A model generated the notes under the pieces. That model was not told where the DNA came from. It saw only the letters and a list, made by a program, of their open reading frames with translations, and made no database searches. A stretch of DNA of 55,928 nucleotides from Perkinsus chesapeaki. Lineage: Eukaryota; Perkinsozoa; Perkinsida; Perkinsidae. A program made the translations under genes and the position numbers. The stretch's first letter is position 1, and each line of letters opens with the position of its first letter. Below are positions 9,315 to 20,420 of this stretch, piece by piece. The stretch is taken from NCBI GenBank assembly GCA_013115145.1, contig JAAPAO010000187.1, positions 1 to 55,928 on the forward strand, written 5' to 3'.

Positions 9315-10397
9315 TCATTCATGTGAAAACATGTTATTAATAGGACAAGTATCATTATTAATAGCAGTTGTAACATCCATCATCAACTGCCTTATCTTTA
9401 TTACATTTCTCCTATAATCCCTTATTGTTGTATAACTATTATATTCCTCTCTTTCTTCTTCCTTCTTATCCATGTTAGATAATCTCCTTTGGTTAACAGT
9501 TAGCTGTAATAGTTTATTCTTCACTCTATCATTTAACCTCCTTAACTCCTCTCTACGTCTCTTAATTGGTGACAGCTTGTTTACTATATCAACAGCAGTG
9601 CTCACAGGACTAGCTACTTCATTTAACGTATTTCTATTTATCGTTTGGTTATCCAGTCGACATCCTCCATCAGAATAACATTCGATTAATGACTGTATGT
9701 TATCAACAAGGGTAGTAGTAGCAGTATCATTATTAACCTCAGTTACTTCTTTACTACCATCCTCCACCTTACCACATTCTGTATCTATACTCTCCTCCTC
9801 CCCTTCATCCATATATTTACACCCATCTAGTACTTTATCATCATCCTCTTCTATAATACTATCCTTTTGTCTGCTTGACTCGGTTAATGATATAGTTGCT
9901 AATAATGAGGATGTATCCCTTAACGCCTCTACAGTATCATCCTTCCTCTTATCCATCCATGCTTTTATAATACAATCATCATTCTCACTTTGGTCTAACC
10001 GTATAAGCCCATCATGCTTTTTCCTGCTATTACCCTTCCAATCTAATGCCATTAACCACCTCTCTCCTAATTCTAGTAATGTATCATCCAATCTATTAGC
10101 CTTAACTTCAAGATTACCGTCACTCGCCACGTTATTATCCCCGTTACTCCAGTACCCCTCAGTATCTTTACTCCCTTTACTGCCTTCTATATTATATAAC
10201 TGCCTTAGTAGATCCTCTTGCCTAGCATGTAGATCCTGTAATGCTTTAACCAACTCCACAGTTCTATGACCACAGTCCTCTTTATTATAACTGTTATTAC
10301 CATTATACTTCTTAATTCGTCTTAAGGAATGACTACCACTATTCATAATACCATATACAAGGATAATAGAGTAGCATAGAATAACAACAACTATCAT
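9315..10397 (-). CDS. Signal-anchored coiled-coil protein, 360 residues, intronless
   Basis: A single exon starts with MIVVVILCYSIILVYGIMNS, an N-terminal signal anchor. The rest is hydrophilic and mostly helical: a coiled coil around residues 45-70 (KALQDLHARQEDLLRQLYN), an acidic low-complexity centre (EEDDDKVLDG, EGEEESIDTE) and a second basic coiled coil near residues 275-345 (PIKRRREELRRLNDRVKNKL). Unusually for this window it has no intron. No enzymatic motif is visible. A membrane-tethered scaffold is the most I would infer. Confidence 0.65.
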   Translation of the reverse strand: MIVVVILCYSIILVYGIMNSGSHSLRRIKKYNGNNSYNKEDCGHRTVELVKALQDLHARQEDLLRQLYNIEGSKGSKDTEGYWSNGDNNVASDGNLEVKANRLDDTLLELGERWLMALDWKGNSRKKHDGLIRLDQSENDDCIIKAWMDKRKDDTVEALRDTSSLLATISLTESSRQKDSIIEEDDDKVLDGCKYMDEGEEESIDTECGKVEDGSKEVTEVNNDTATTTLVDNIQSLIECYSDGGCRLDNQTINRNTLNEVASPVSTAVDIVNKLSPIKRRREELRRLNDRVKNKLLQLTVNQRRLSNMDKKEEEREEYNSYTTIRDYRRNVIKIRQLMMDVTTAINNDTCPINNMFSHE

Positions 10398-10517
10398 ATA
10401 TTAAAGGCTACCTACCAATCACAAACTAAAGTATCTCAATGTATGGTAAAGGAAATAACGTTAATGATGATGATAGGAGTGAGTAACGGTAATGGTTAAT
10501 ATGATCATCATAATCTA

Positions 10518-11220
10518 CTATGCAGCAGTATCATCCTTAGTGGCAGCAGCCTTCCTTTGTTGACGACGATCCTTCTTAGCCTGGAACTTAGCCTTTTTAA
10601 CAGCTATCTCATCATCATTTAAAGCACGCTTCTTATTAGCAGCCCTTCTCTCTTTTATCTTAAGTTTACGTTTCATTTTCCGCTTATTACCTTATATCAA
10701 TGACTCAACATCATCATATACAAAAACAACAACAACACCTACCACTCGATGATACATTAGCATCAGCAGCCGCTCCCCCTTCTATCCTATCAGATGTCTC
10801 AGCGGGTTGATGCCCATTATCCTCGGCTTTCTCCTCCTTTCCTACAATATTGTATATTCCTGCAACCCCCCTCCCTCTACTTATAGCCATATTACCATCT
10901 TCCTCCTCCTTATTCAATTCACCACCCTGCCTACGAGCTCTCTTTATATGTGTTTTACTAGCCTTATGTTTATCTACATCCCCCTGGCTTAATAATAGCT
11001 TCTCGGGGCACAATAGACATCGAAACTGTTGAGCATAAATATTAACCTTCGGGGTTCTATGAGCATTATCATCCTCTTCTGCTTCTGATAACTTTATTAT
11101 ATAATTCTCAACATACTGAGTACCCATACCTGATTCCTCTTCTATTATATCCTCGTCCTCCTCCTCCTCTGAGCTACTACAAGATGTATCACCCTCAACT
11201 ATAGCCGATAGAGGCATCAT
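10518..11220 (-). CDS. C2H2 zinc-finger protein with acidic N- and basic C-terminus
   Basis: The start is ATG-ATG at 11220. The N-terminal half is acidic and serine-rich (CSSSEEEEDEDIIEEE). One C2H2 finger follows, QFRCLLCPEKLLLSQGDVDK then HKASKTH, with C-x2-C and H-x5-H spacing as in RNA-binding or ribosome-biogenesis fingers. A single intron near 10687-10733 joins to a last exon that is almost entirely Lys/Arg (KRKMKRKLKIKERR... KKDRRQQRKAAATKDD), a strong nucleolar localisation signal. The finger plus basic tail suggest a nucleolar RNA-binding or pre-ribosome protein. The exact family is not recognised. Confidence 0.65.
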
Positions 11221-11276
11221 GGCTCTCTAAAAGACGACAGGCTAGGATCATCCTCTTTATAACAATATCAACATTA

Positions 11277-11504
11277 TTATCCCGTTGTTAGTACTACCTG
11301 TAATCTCCGTTTCTGCTTATCAGTAAGGGCATCGAACTTATCCTCTACATCACTATTATTATCATCAGATGATGATACATCACTATCATCATCATTAAAT
11401 TGTGCACGACTTATTCTATCAATACCAAGTACTCTCTTGAACATTAGTGAGAGAGGAAGCAGCAAAATAGGAGCTACAATAAAGAGGGGTATAATAATAA
11501 CCAT
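11277..11504 (-). CDS. Small protein with N-terminal membrane helix and acidic tail
   Basis: The 75-codon frame reads MVIIIPLFIVAPILLLPLSL, a strong N-terminal transmembrane or signal segment, followed by an acidic Ser/Asp-rich tail (NDDDSDVSSSDDNNSDVEDK) and a basic end (DKQKRRLQVV). It sits between the C2H2 gene and the SET gene in the same orientation. A stop lies just upstream in frame, so ATG 11504 is the start unless an upstream exon is spliced in. Confidence 0.4.
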   Translation of the reverse strand: MVIIIPLFIVAPILLLPLSLMFKRVLGIDRISRAQFNDDDSDVSSSDDNNSDVEDKFDALTDKQKRRLQVVLTTG

Positions 11505-11594
11505 GAACAGCGGTTAATGATAGTAGGCAACACGATATTATAATATTAATACGTAGAAACTTATCATTATCCTGCATCATCATTATAACCATCA

Positions 11595-13611
11595 TTACAC
11601 TCGGGCCTGTTGTATTGTTGTAAGCCATGCACGTTTAAAGGTATTCCATATTAGATTAACTCGTTTATTTAGATCCCTTTCATCCACCCCACTAGTATCA
11701 TCTAAATATACTATACTCATTATAACATTAAGCATGTCATTATTACCTAATGATGTCTGAGCTATATAAGTAACCTCAAGAGAGTAACGTAACCTTATAA
11801 GCTTATAAGATTTACCAAACGTCATACTATGTTGTATAACAAATTGACGTGCTAGTTTATTAGCAGTTAAATAATCTGTAGATAGGATGAAAGGATAGAG
11901 TGGTAGTTAAGGTATTACCTTTAGCAAATAGATTATTAGCAGTACGATGCATTAAGCATAATGATAATGATTCATCATTAGGTGGCATATACTTTAATGC
12001 TGTATTATAGGCTGCTGACCAAGCTTCATCTGATTTATCATAGTTATGTAATTGTAGATGGCTATATGAATATTAATAGGCTATTATTATATTAGAAATA
12101 TATTATTACCTTACTGCTAACCATATAAGTACTTCAATAAGGGCTTTAGTACCAAGTACTTGCTTATCTTTTACTTCTATTGGATTGAATGAATTATCTA
12201 ATAATCTAGTGCACATGTTAACTCGTTCATTAGGGGTAGCAATAGCAAGAGAATCATTTAAATGTTCAGGTATAGTATCCATGCCAGCTGTAGCTATTGT
12301 TGTATTACCTAAGATATTATTATAAGCTATGACTATTGGTGGATAGTAGTACCATATTTATCACCACTTGCTTCTTCTATCATACATCTATCACATTTAC
12401 ATATGAAATCTCTCCCTTCAAGCTGCTTCCTACGTAACTTTATATTAGATGATAAATACCTATTATCTAGTATTAATATATATAGTTATAGATATATAGG
12501 TAATACTCATGTTCAAAGTAGCTAATAGTTAATTGTTCACCAGGTGTAATATCACGATTAGTAACAAAGTGTTGGCATGTACCAATGGCAAAACGATTAA
12601 CCTGAAGTAAATGGTTATATTACTCATATAGAGTGATTATGATTATGGTAATAGTAATACCTACATTAGGTGAGCAACTATGATTGAACCCTGATGATTT
12701 AGCATATAGGCCAATACCACTGAGATCTGCATATACCTACTAGTATGCTAATATAGTAACATACACTAACAACACTAGTACCTGCTGGTATGTAACCATT
12801 TCTGGACATGTTTCAAATCCAAGGATATTTAATCTACATTTTTGATGTATAACCTCTGGATCAGTTGAATCATACTCCTCACTAAGTAATAATATACCAG
12901 TATGCATGAATGTATTCTTCTTGTTACCCACGTGGATGAAGCTCATCTAGTTGCTCCTTCCAATAAGCCCAACCATCATCTCTAGTTTCAGCATCATTTA
13001 TTATAACTTGAGTAAGCAGTTCACTCTCAGTAGGCTCTATCACACCTCTACATCACTTCATCCCCTTCCCCTACTTGATATTACCCTTAGATTCGATCTC
13101 ATCATCATCGTCTTCTTCATCCTCCTGTACTAACTCCCTTGCTGCATCCATGTCTATATCATAAATATGAGCTAATGGTAGTTCAGACAAAAATAATGTG
13201 CCTAATAGTATATGATATAAGCAGCAGCAGCAGGTGTTTAAAGTATATTATACCTTCTGATATAGTATCCTTAGCATACCATCCATAACCTTCATCATTA
13301 TTTGATGACTTTAGCACGATATTATCATTTAAATAGAAGCATCCAGGCTCATCTCCTTCGCATGACTCCTCCGCATCCCCCGATAATAGAGCAGCTGAAT
13401 AAGCCTTAGATAGGTTAAGTGTAACCTATATACATCAGCTATATCACCGCTATAATACTGGTTATCAATTTCCCCATCTATTCCCCTATAATACCTCTAA
13501 TAGGTCATCATCATCCTCCTCTTCTACATCCTCATTATTACAGCCTCTCTCAATAAACTGTAATGCTTCAGCCATCTGCTTTGATATATCAACTGGGAAT
13601 GTTGTTGCCAT
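11595..13611 (-). CDS. SMYD-type SET-domain protein methyltransferase
   Basis: A multi-exon gene starts MATTFPVDISKQMAEALQFI and an acidic stretch. YGWYAKDTISEG opens the SET domain; an acidic insert (LVQEDEEDDDDEIE) splits it. Key motifs follow: GIGLYAKSSGFNHSCSPNV, with the NHSCxPN cofactor/substrate motif, then NRFAIGTCQHFVTNRDITPG and GEQLTISYFE with the catalytic Tyr. A cysteine-rich post-SET segment (FICKCDRC) comes next, and the C-terminus is helical and TPR-like (WNTFKRAWLTTIQQARV). This is the SMYD layout without an evident MYND finger. It would transfer methyl groups from S-adenosylmethionine to lysines of histones or cytosolic proteins. At least ten introns of 40-60 bp. Confidence 0.8.
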
Positions 13612-13731
13612 TATATGAATCTATATATATACTTTGACAACAGTAACAATCACTAGGGAGAATAACGACAGCAACTGGGATACATCTCTGCGACGACGAC
13701 GACGGTCCATCTTTCGGAGGACGTGACAAGC

Positions 13732-13768
13732 TTCGCTCCGCTAGTGCGCAGTTCACGTTTACCATTTT
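13732..13768. promoter_or_regulatory. Conserved intergenic block A (shared with 27.8 kb)
   Basis: TCGCTCCGCTA, GCGCA and CACGTTTA follow one another here, then ATTTT. The same words in the same order recur at 27814-27852, with one base difference in spacing. The block lies about 120 bp upstream of the SMYD gene start. It could be a promoter element or a degenerate repeat; function is unproven. Confidence 0.35.
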
Positions 13769-13827
13769 TATCTTAAACTGTTGAAGTTTCTCTTTCGAAC
13801 ACAAGAAGGTTATTGATAAGGTATACA

Positions 13828-16800
13828 TCAATGTATACTAACTTTTGTTATACCACCGGCATGAGCTGTTCTATTAATATCATCAATATGGGGATAAAAT
13901 GCTAAATTACCGGTTATATCAATAATCTTAAGGCTTTCAGTTGATACTAATGCATCAATAAGGGCATCAGTAACAGCACTACCACTACCACCTACAATCA
14001 TAACCATTATATAATTATATTACACACTACCTTTATAATGTCCGACAGTTATGTGTCTATTAGGCTTATTTGGGTCATAGGTATTCATCGTTATCATTTC
14101 ACCATTAGACTCCTCTTTAATACCTTCTTCATCAGCAGATGATATCTCATTAAATGCTATGTCAAGGGTTTCAACACAACCAAGATATCTGATAACAACA
14201 ACAAGCATACAATACTAAATTCATCCTGACATAACAGCGTACGTAACAGCATCTATAATAGCAACTGCACCTTCAACACCAATGAATTGTCCACGTAATG
14301 ATAATCCTGTTAAAGCAGTATTACAATTACATAAACATGATGCTATTATCATTGCATCAGATGCTGTTATTATAGCCTTGGAAAATTGTTTATCATATCT
14401 AATTATAATAATACTATTATTAATGACCTATACCAATGTTTACAGTTTAGCTGGCCTAGATTGTTTAGGAGGGTTTCTAGCTAATGCAATCTCCTCTGTT
14501 AAATCAAGTAATGATCGTGGATCCTCAGCCTCACAATGACCAAGCTCCTTCATTACCTAATAATATTTAATATAATGATACCAACAATAATAATAATACT
14601 TACCCTTTGAAGTGTTAATTGTTGTATTTCTATTGGTTGAGAACGGAACCAATCTCTAGCTAGAGTATAATCAATGGTAATCATTCTTATTAATGCTAAT
14701 TCATACCTTACCACCACCACCATAAACAACAACAAGAGCAAGAGCAGGGACAGTAGCAGCATAGTGTTATAGTATATACCTATATAACCTACTCTTCTAA
14801 TGAAGGATAGTCTATGTCAAGCTGTTTAATCCCTAATCCACAACACAGTGCCATATGCTTTAATTTCGCACCACACCTATTTTATTTACATTAGTATGTC
14901 ATTATTATCTTAATTATCATATGCCATTACCTCTTTATAGCTCCATGGTATACTGCACCAATACTAAGGTCTAATGTAGGCCTCTGTTTAAGATAATCTA
15001 GATCAAGAAGTACATGACTAACACGAACCTGAAGACATATCACAGCATGGCAGCAGCGGGGGGGGCAGTGGTGGTGGGAATAATAATTACACTTCTAAGT
15101 CTACCATGTGTAGCTATAGTATCCGAAAGGGATGCTATACCCTTATGTGTAAAGTAGTTACCTGATATATCCAAATACTCAAGTCTATCACCTAAAAGTT
15201 TGTTAGTAATAGGTAAGAGATGATATGTAGTATAATATACCTATTACATGCAATAAGAAGATCCATTAAACTATCAATACAGGCATCAGTAAGCTTATTA
15301 GATCCAACATCAACCTCTAATAATTGAGCATTACGACGCATAAGAGTAAAGGAAAATATACCAGATGCATCAAACATTACTCTAACCTAATAATAATAGA
15401 CCACTATTACTAGTAAGGTTAATAAGTATACAGCAGCAGCAGCAGCAGGAGCATACAGCAGGATCCTCAAAGTTCCAGGCAGTAGAGGCAAATGGGCATC
15501 CTTCAAAACATGATATATCATCAACACTTATACGTTTGGCTTCATCTTCTGGTAGAATCTGTAATGGTATCCTTACTGGATCTGGTGATAATACAGCTTC
15601 AGTTGATGTTAATATATCTATTATATCAATAGTATTAAATGTTCTTAATGTAGAAAGCTGGGGTGCACCTAGAAAATGTGCTTCATAGATGGATAATATG
15701 TATATCTTACCAACATCAATATTATGTTTAACATTATCCCATACAGCCTCCGCTAATAGAGCAGCTCCTAACACGCAACAACGGCGGTAATAGTTACGTA
15801 AAGTATGATGTATTATTGATAGTATTATTATAGTATTACTCTTATTACTACTACCTTTAGGGGTTATCCTGTTGTTTTCTGAGAATCGTATTTGTGATAA
15901 TGTTGTATTACGTTCAAAGAACTCAGCAATCTGTCGAATCTGTATATCATTAAATCTACCAGAGCCTCTATAGTCAATACGAGGATGTGATCGTAATGCC
16001 CTAACGAATGGAGGTACCTAGTAATACTGTACTATTACGATGGATTGGACAGGGGATTATTATACGGGCATTACGTTAGGATTGATGCTGAGTGTACATA
16101 CTTCACTTATTGACTGTTTTAAGCCTATACCTTCTGTATTCTGTATATACCGTAAGCTTAAGATATTTGATATCTACCATCATAATAACACAATGTAACA
16201 ATTAGATATAATATCCATTTGCTAATACAATAAATATAGTTGTTAGTGTAGCCCCGCCCCACAGTATCATAGGTGTAGAGGAGCTATTAGTAGTAGTAGA
16301 ATCTATGATAGGGTAATTAATAATGGTATTGTTGATAGTAATAATAATAACACTACCAGATGTATATAGTGTTGCCATAACTATAATTTGTGATATAAGG
16401 ACTATTGGTGATGCTAATAGAGAGAATGATATAGATCTACCAAAAGGCGGTGGGTGTTATAGAGTGTTATGATAATAATAATAATGAGTACCGCATTCTC
16501 TCATAATCAGCAAAGTAACTATGTTGTATGATAGTGAATGGCCAACGTAGGAATATAATAATATCAGATAATAGACATATCGGTAATCCAAGAACCTATT
16601 AATAATAATGCTTCTTGTTGTTGTTCTTCATACTGGGGTTCATATAGAGTAGTGGATTACCAAATGTATTAATGTAGCTACATCAACTAATACAGCTGGG
16701 TCAAGTATTTGATTACTCCGTGCTGGAGCTGGAACCTGTCTTGTACCAAGTACACCACTTAAGAAGGAGAGACACTACAAGAAGAAGACGACGAAGAATA

Positions 16801-17797
16801 AGTGCCTAATATTAATAGAATGAGGCGAAAGTCTTACAGGTAGAAGTGCTGAACGAGATACCTTATCAATGAATAAAGGTTTTAAGTATCTAAAGTGATA
16901 AGTAGACTCTGCTAAGGACACTGCAGCTGCTGCCCTGGACTAGTGGGGCGGTAGTATACTTACCTACTACTTTGATACCATACATAGACATATGATAATA
17001 CCCATATACCAATAACAACTGCTGCATGAGCTCTAGGGCCATATTCCAGTAAACCAGGATATGAACCACAAAGGGATACTTCTTCTCCATCACTTCCTCT
17101 GCCTCCTTCCTGAACAATATACTCCCTTTTGTAGCAGTCACTTACTATATTATTATACCAGAGGACAATATATAAATAGGATATCAATAGGAAGTTGTAA
17201 AAGTAATGGTATTCTATATAAGATAAATATACCCAAAGGTGTTATAGATAGACGTATCCAATACTAACAAGGATAATATTGATGATGATACTAGAAGTAG
17301 TATGTTAGTCATCACCCTCCATGCTGCTGCTAATATTGACTTCTTTATTTCCAAAGCCTTATCTAACTTATCAGTAAATATTGTTGAATCACGTAAGTCT
17401 GATAACTTCAATACCTATAGTATATGATGTTAAGGATAGTAATATTAAACACCACCTTACATTTGAACCGTTGAATAAGCGTGTTGGATCGGCATATCTT
17501 CCCATTCCACGTAGAGTCTTCCGTATATTAGATATCTTACCTCCATCATCAATACCCCCACGGAAAGCTGTAATCCTTTTAGCCCATGTAATTGATGTTT
17601 TAGATGGTAAATGGCTACTATCTGATACCATAACTACCGCAACCCATATCATTGGACTACTAACCTATGGATGCAGCACTAACACGTCGTTGACCTGCTC
17701 CTAACTCCTCCTCCTCATCATCATCAGATTCGGTTGACTCCTCCTCCTCCTCCTGTTCCTTATTAACATCGTTATTCTCTTCCCTAATATACGACAT
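13828..17797 (-). CDS. Polytopic membrane protein with C-terminal leucine-rich repeats
   Basis: The product starts MSYIREENNDVNKEQEEEEE. An acidic, Ser-rich N-terminus is followed by a basic loop, then several membrane helices (NILLLVSSSILSLLVLDTSI, HAAVVIGIWVLSYVYVWY, SISFSLLASPIVLISQII). An intron at about 16175-16225 (donor GTATTAGC, acceptor GGTAG) keeps frame and joins the last helix (LWGGATLTTIFI) to SNILSLRYIQNTEGIGLKQS, where ribonuclease-inhibitor-type LRRs begin. LRR units include LLEVDVGSNKLTDACIDSLM, IEYLDISGNYFTHKGIASL and SLKIIDITGNLAF. About 15-20 short introns. No kinase or NB-ARC is seen. If the joining intron is wrong, there are two genes split near 16.2 kb. The role is unknown; LRRs suggest protein binding on one membrane face. 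Confidence 0.6.
15057..15064 (-). repeat. G/C homopolymer inside an LRR-gene intron
   Basis: A run of eight G (plus strand) within a short intron of the membrane-LRR gene. Similar runs occur in introns at 20757-20774, 31557-31571 and 39842-39850. Confidence 0.7.
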
Positions 17798-17821
17798 AAA
17801 CTATGATGATGGCATTTAGTC

Positions 17822-18357
17822 TTACATAACAATAGGCTCATATGTTGTATTATCATTATTATAATATATTCCTAATATTTCTCCCATTACATCATTCCCT
17901 TCACGTATACCATTACTCAAGCTATCTAATACGATTGTACAGAAAAAGCGTAATATTCAATTAGGGAATCTCACCGATGTTTGGGCTGGCTGCTGATACT
18001 GTCCAGCTTCTCCGCTTACTTTGACCTATGGCACTTTCTGCCCCACTTTCATCAGGCAGCAATATGCTCTGTCCTAGACTTGCCCTTCTTGTTCGTAGTC
18101 GTTCAATAACCGATATATGGCTTTTATCATACCCTACCCCACCAATGGTATAAGCTCTATTTCTCCTACTATGTGATGACCTGTTACCATGTCATTTACC
18201 ATGAGAGGAGTGTTTATTACGATGGTGGCTGCTGGTGTGCAGCAGCTGCCTTCGGGGCAGACTGATTAGCCGGTGGATTCTCTGAGATAGTGTTTTTGAA
18301 TTGAACAGTTGATGTTGCTGAAGTGTCGGCATTGGTGTCGCTCACCGGTCGGGACAT
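17822..18357 (-). CDS. Small Ser-rich protein with PKA-like phosphorylation sites
   Basis: Three exons join in frame: MSRPVSDTNADTSATSTVQF and on to HQQPPSS; then NRAYTIGGVGYDKSHISVIE; then SLSNGIREGNDVMGEILGIY, ending EPIVM. The total is about 140 residues. The middle exon has two basophilic kinase-type sites, RRASLG and KRRSWT. The introns are 40 and 50 bp with good GT-AG borders. No domain is recognised; a regulatory or scaffold phosphoprotein is plausible. The start lies 35 bp from the stop of the putative gene upstream. Confidence 0.5.
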
Positions 18358-18391
18358 GGTAAGAGTTTTATTGAACTCTTTTTCATGTGTA

Positions 18392-18843
18392 TCAGGATTT
18401 ATTCCTTATCCACAAGTATGACGAAGTGATATGTGAATACTGGTAACTCAACTGGTTATTCATGTTCATAAGAAGCTGCTCACAAACAATTACTGTTTTC
18501 GCTATTGTTGGTGTTGTTGTTGCCAACCTTAGCCTACCACCACTAACATCATCATCAACTCACTTGATGGTGATGACAGTGTTGTTATTAGTGATACTAC
18601 TCCATAACATATATCAGCTAGAGAGGCAAAAAATAATAAGCGGCCAAATGGCATCATACTCTTTATCGTTACGAGTATATTTGATGATAATAATAATTGC
18701 GAATAAAGTAACAGTACCGTGATAATTAACCAAATACACATTCCTTCATCACCATTTGATGGTCTAGGATAGGAATAGCTATAGTAGAGTTCGATATAAT
18801 AGACTATATTATGTCGAAATATTAGTGTAGTGTTATAAACCAT
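18392..18843 (-). CDS. Putative fragment of a seven-helix receptor-like gene
   Basis: From ATG 18843, a hydrophobic helix (MCIWLIITVLLLYSQLLLSS) precedes a charged loop and a second helix (FGRLLFFASLADICYGVVSL). The pattern resembles helices 1-2 of cAMP-receptor or rhodopsin-like proteins. A short intron (GTGAGT to GGTAG, 31 bp) could join to a frame with TVIVCEQLLMNMNNQLSYQY, ending IRNKS at 18392. No further helices follow before the next gene starts. This is a truncated receptor-like gene or a small two-helix protein; the evidence is weak. Confidence 0.25.
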
Positions 18844-18981
18844 CAATAGTAATAACGCATTAATAGCAATACGTTGTTGTAGTGTTTATCAAAGGCAATA
18901 TCCTGTTATTATATGAGGAACTGATCCAAATATCTCTGATACTAATCACAACAACAACAACAAAAACCACTAACACCGCCA

Positions 18982-20220
18982 TTAACTAATAACGGAGGAT
19001 GGCCGCATGGAGTATACGAACTGGAAGGATTTCTCCACAAGATCAGCATTGCCGAGATATTTCTCAAGTTGAGCACGTTGAGCTCGAAGGAATACCTCTA
19101 TTCTGAGGAGATACGTTAGATATTATTGTTAGTTATTCTCTTACTTTGGACGATGATGATGATGTTTATGATGTTTATGGTTATCTCTACTCTGCAATAT
19201 CATATCATTATCTCCATTACCAGTAAAGATATGTTGCTCTTGTTGAATAGTTGTATTATCATGAGATTGCCTCCAAGTTGTATTATGCATACAGAAGCCA
19301 GGTGGGACACCATCAGCTTGGCAAGCGGCACACATACCACATCCACTATGTGGAGTGGAGTAGTTCTGACCATCATCATGTGTACTAGTGTTACTCGTAG
19401 TAGCCTGATTATCTTATGCGATAATGCCGTAAACACGGCCAAATCCCACCTTATCAGGTAGTAGTCTCTTAGCCGAATGAGACATACTATTTCTTCGTGT
19501 TCTTGGTGATCCAAGTAATGATGGTGACCCCTGTGGTGGTGATGATGATTTAAAATCCCTGTCTGAAGGGAAAACCTGTATGAGATGTAAAATGTTATAT
19601 TTAACTGGTCTCCTCTGCTGCTGCTGCAGTCCATGACATCGCTCTCTTAGATGATGGTGATGATGATTTTTTAGAGGTTGGTAGATTAATACCATTCATA
19701 CCATCACCACTGTGCTGCTGCTGATGCTGATGATGCTGATAAGTATGGCTAAGGTATGGTGGCATCACCGCCGTCCAAGATTTCCCTGGTAATGACGATG
19801 ATGATGATGATGATGATAGGTTGTACTTGAGTACACCCCTGAAGGGTAGTCATATTAAATGATTCTCTATTGTCATTATTGATATGTTACCCTGTATTAT
19901 TATTAATAATATTATAATTCTCATTATTATAGGGTATGGTGGACGTAATTGCTCTATGATGAGGTGACGTTGGTGGGGGTGGTGGTGGTGGAGGAGGAGG
20001 ATGGTCAGTTTCAGACATCGATTGGGAAGTGATCCGACCAGGACCACTAGTAGTAGCAGTAAGAGGAAGTTGATGCGTGATAACTCCGTCAAATGGCTAA
20101 TTAACAACAATGACCTTGATTTGATAATGGTTGATATACCTGTAAAATAGTAGGAGTACTGTATAAGGTAATACCTGAACGAGCTATAGCAGCAGCAGCA
20201 GTCGACGACGACGATGTCAT
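18982..20220 (-). CDS. Pro/Ser/His-rich low-complexity protein with Cys cluster
   Basis: Exons can be chained in frame from MTSSSSTAAAAIARSGITLY through a Pro10 run (DHPPPPPPPPPP), a Ser7 run (YNLSSSSSSSLPGKSWTA), basic Ser sites (SPSKRAMSW, GSPRTRRNSMSHSAKR), and a cysteine cluster (GCGMCAACQADGVPPGFCMH) to a His-rich stretch (HKHHKHHHHRPK). The last exon, IEVFLRAQRAQLEKYLGNAD, is a normal amphipathic helix and ends MRPSSVIS. CxxCxxC might bind metal. It is otherwise a disordered phosphoprotein with no known family. Five introns, 45-60 bp. Confidence 0.5.
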
Positions 20221-20420
20221 AATAAAGATGGGATATCTAACATTGATGATGATGATGATATTACTATTAGTATCTTAATTGAGTAACACTACATATTATA
20301 ATGGGAAAAAACTCACAGTAACCAAAACAGCAACAACCTACTTCGCAAAGTACAATAGGAATGGTCTACAGCACTACTATAACAGCACCAGCAGCTGCTG
20401 CATCTGCAGCTGCTTCATAT

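Noticed and set aside
9697-10269. 190-codon plus-strand Ser/Leu-rich frame
   Set aside because: Exact antisense of the 360-residue coiled-coil gene; its composition is the complement of Glu/Asp/Asn codons.
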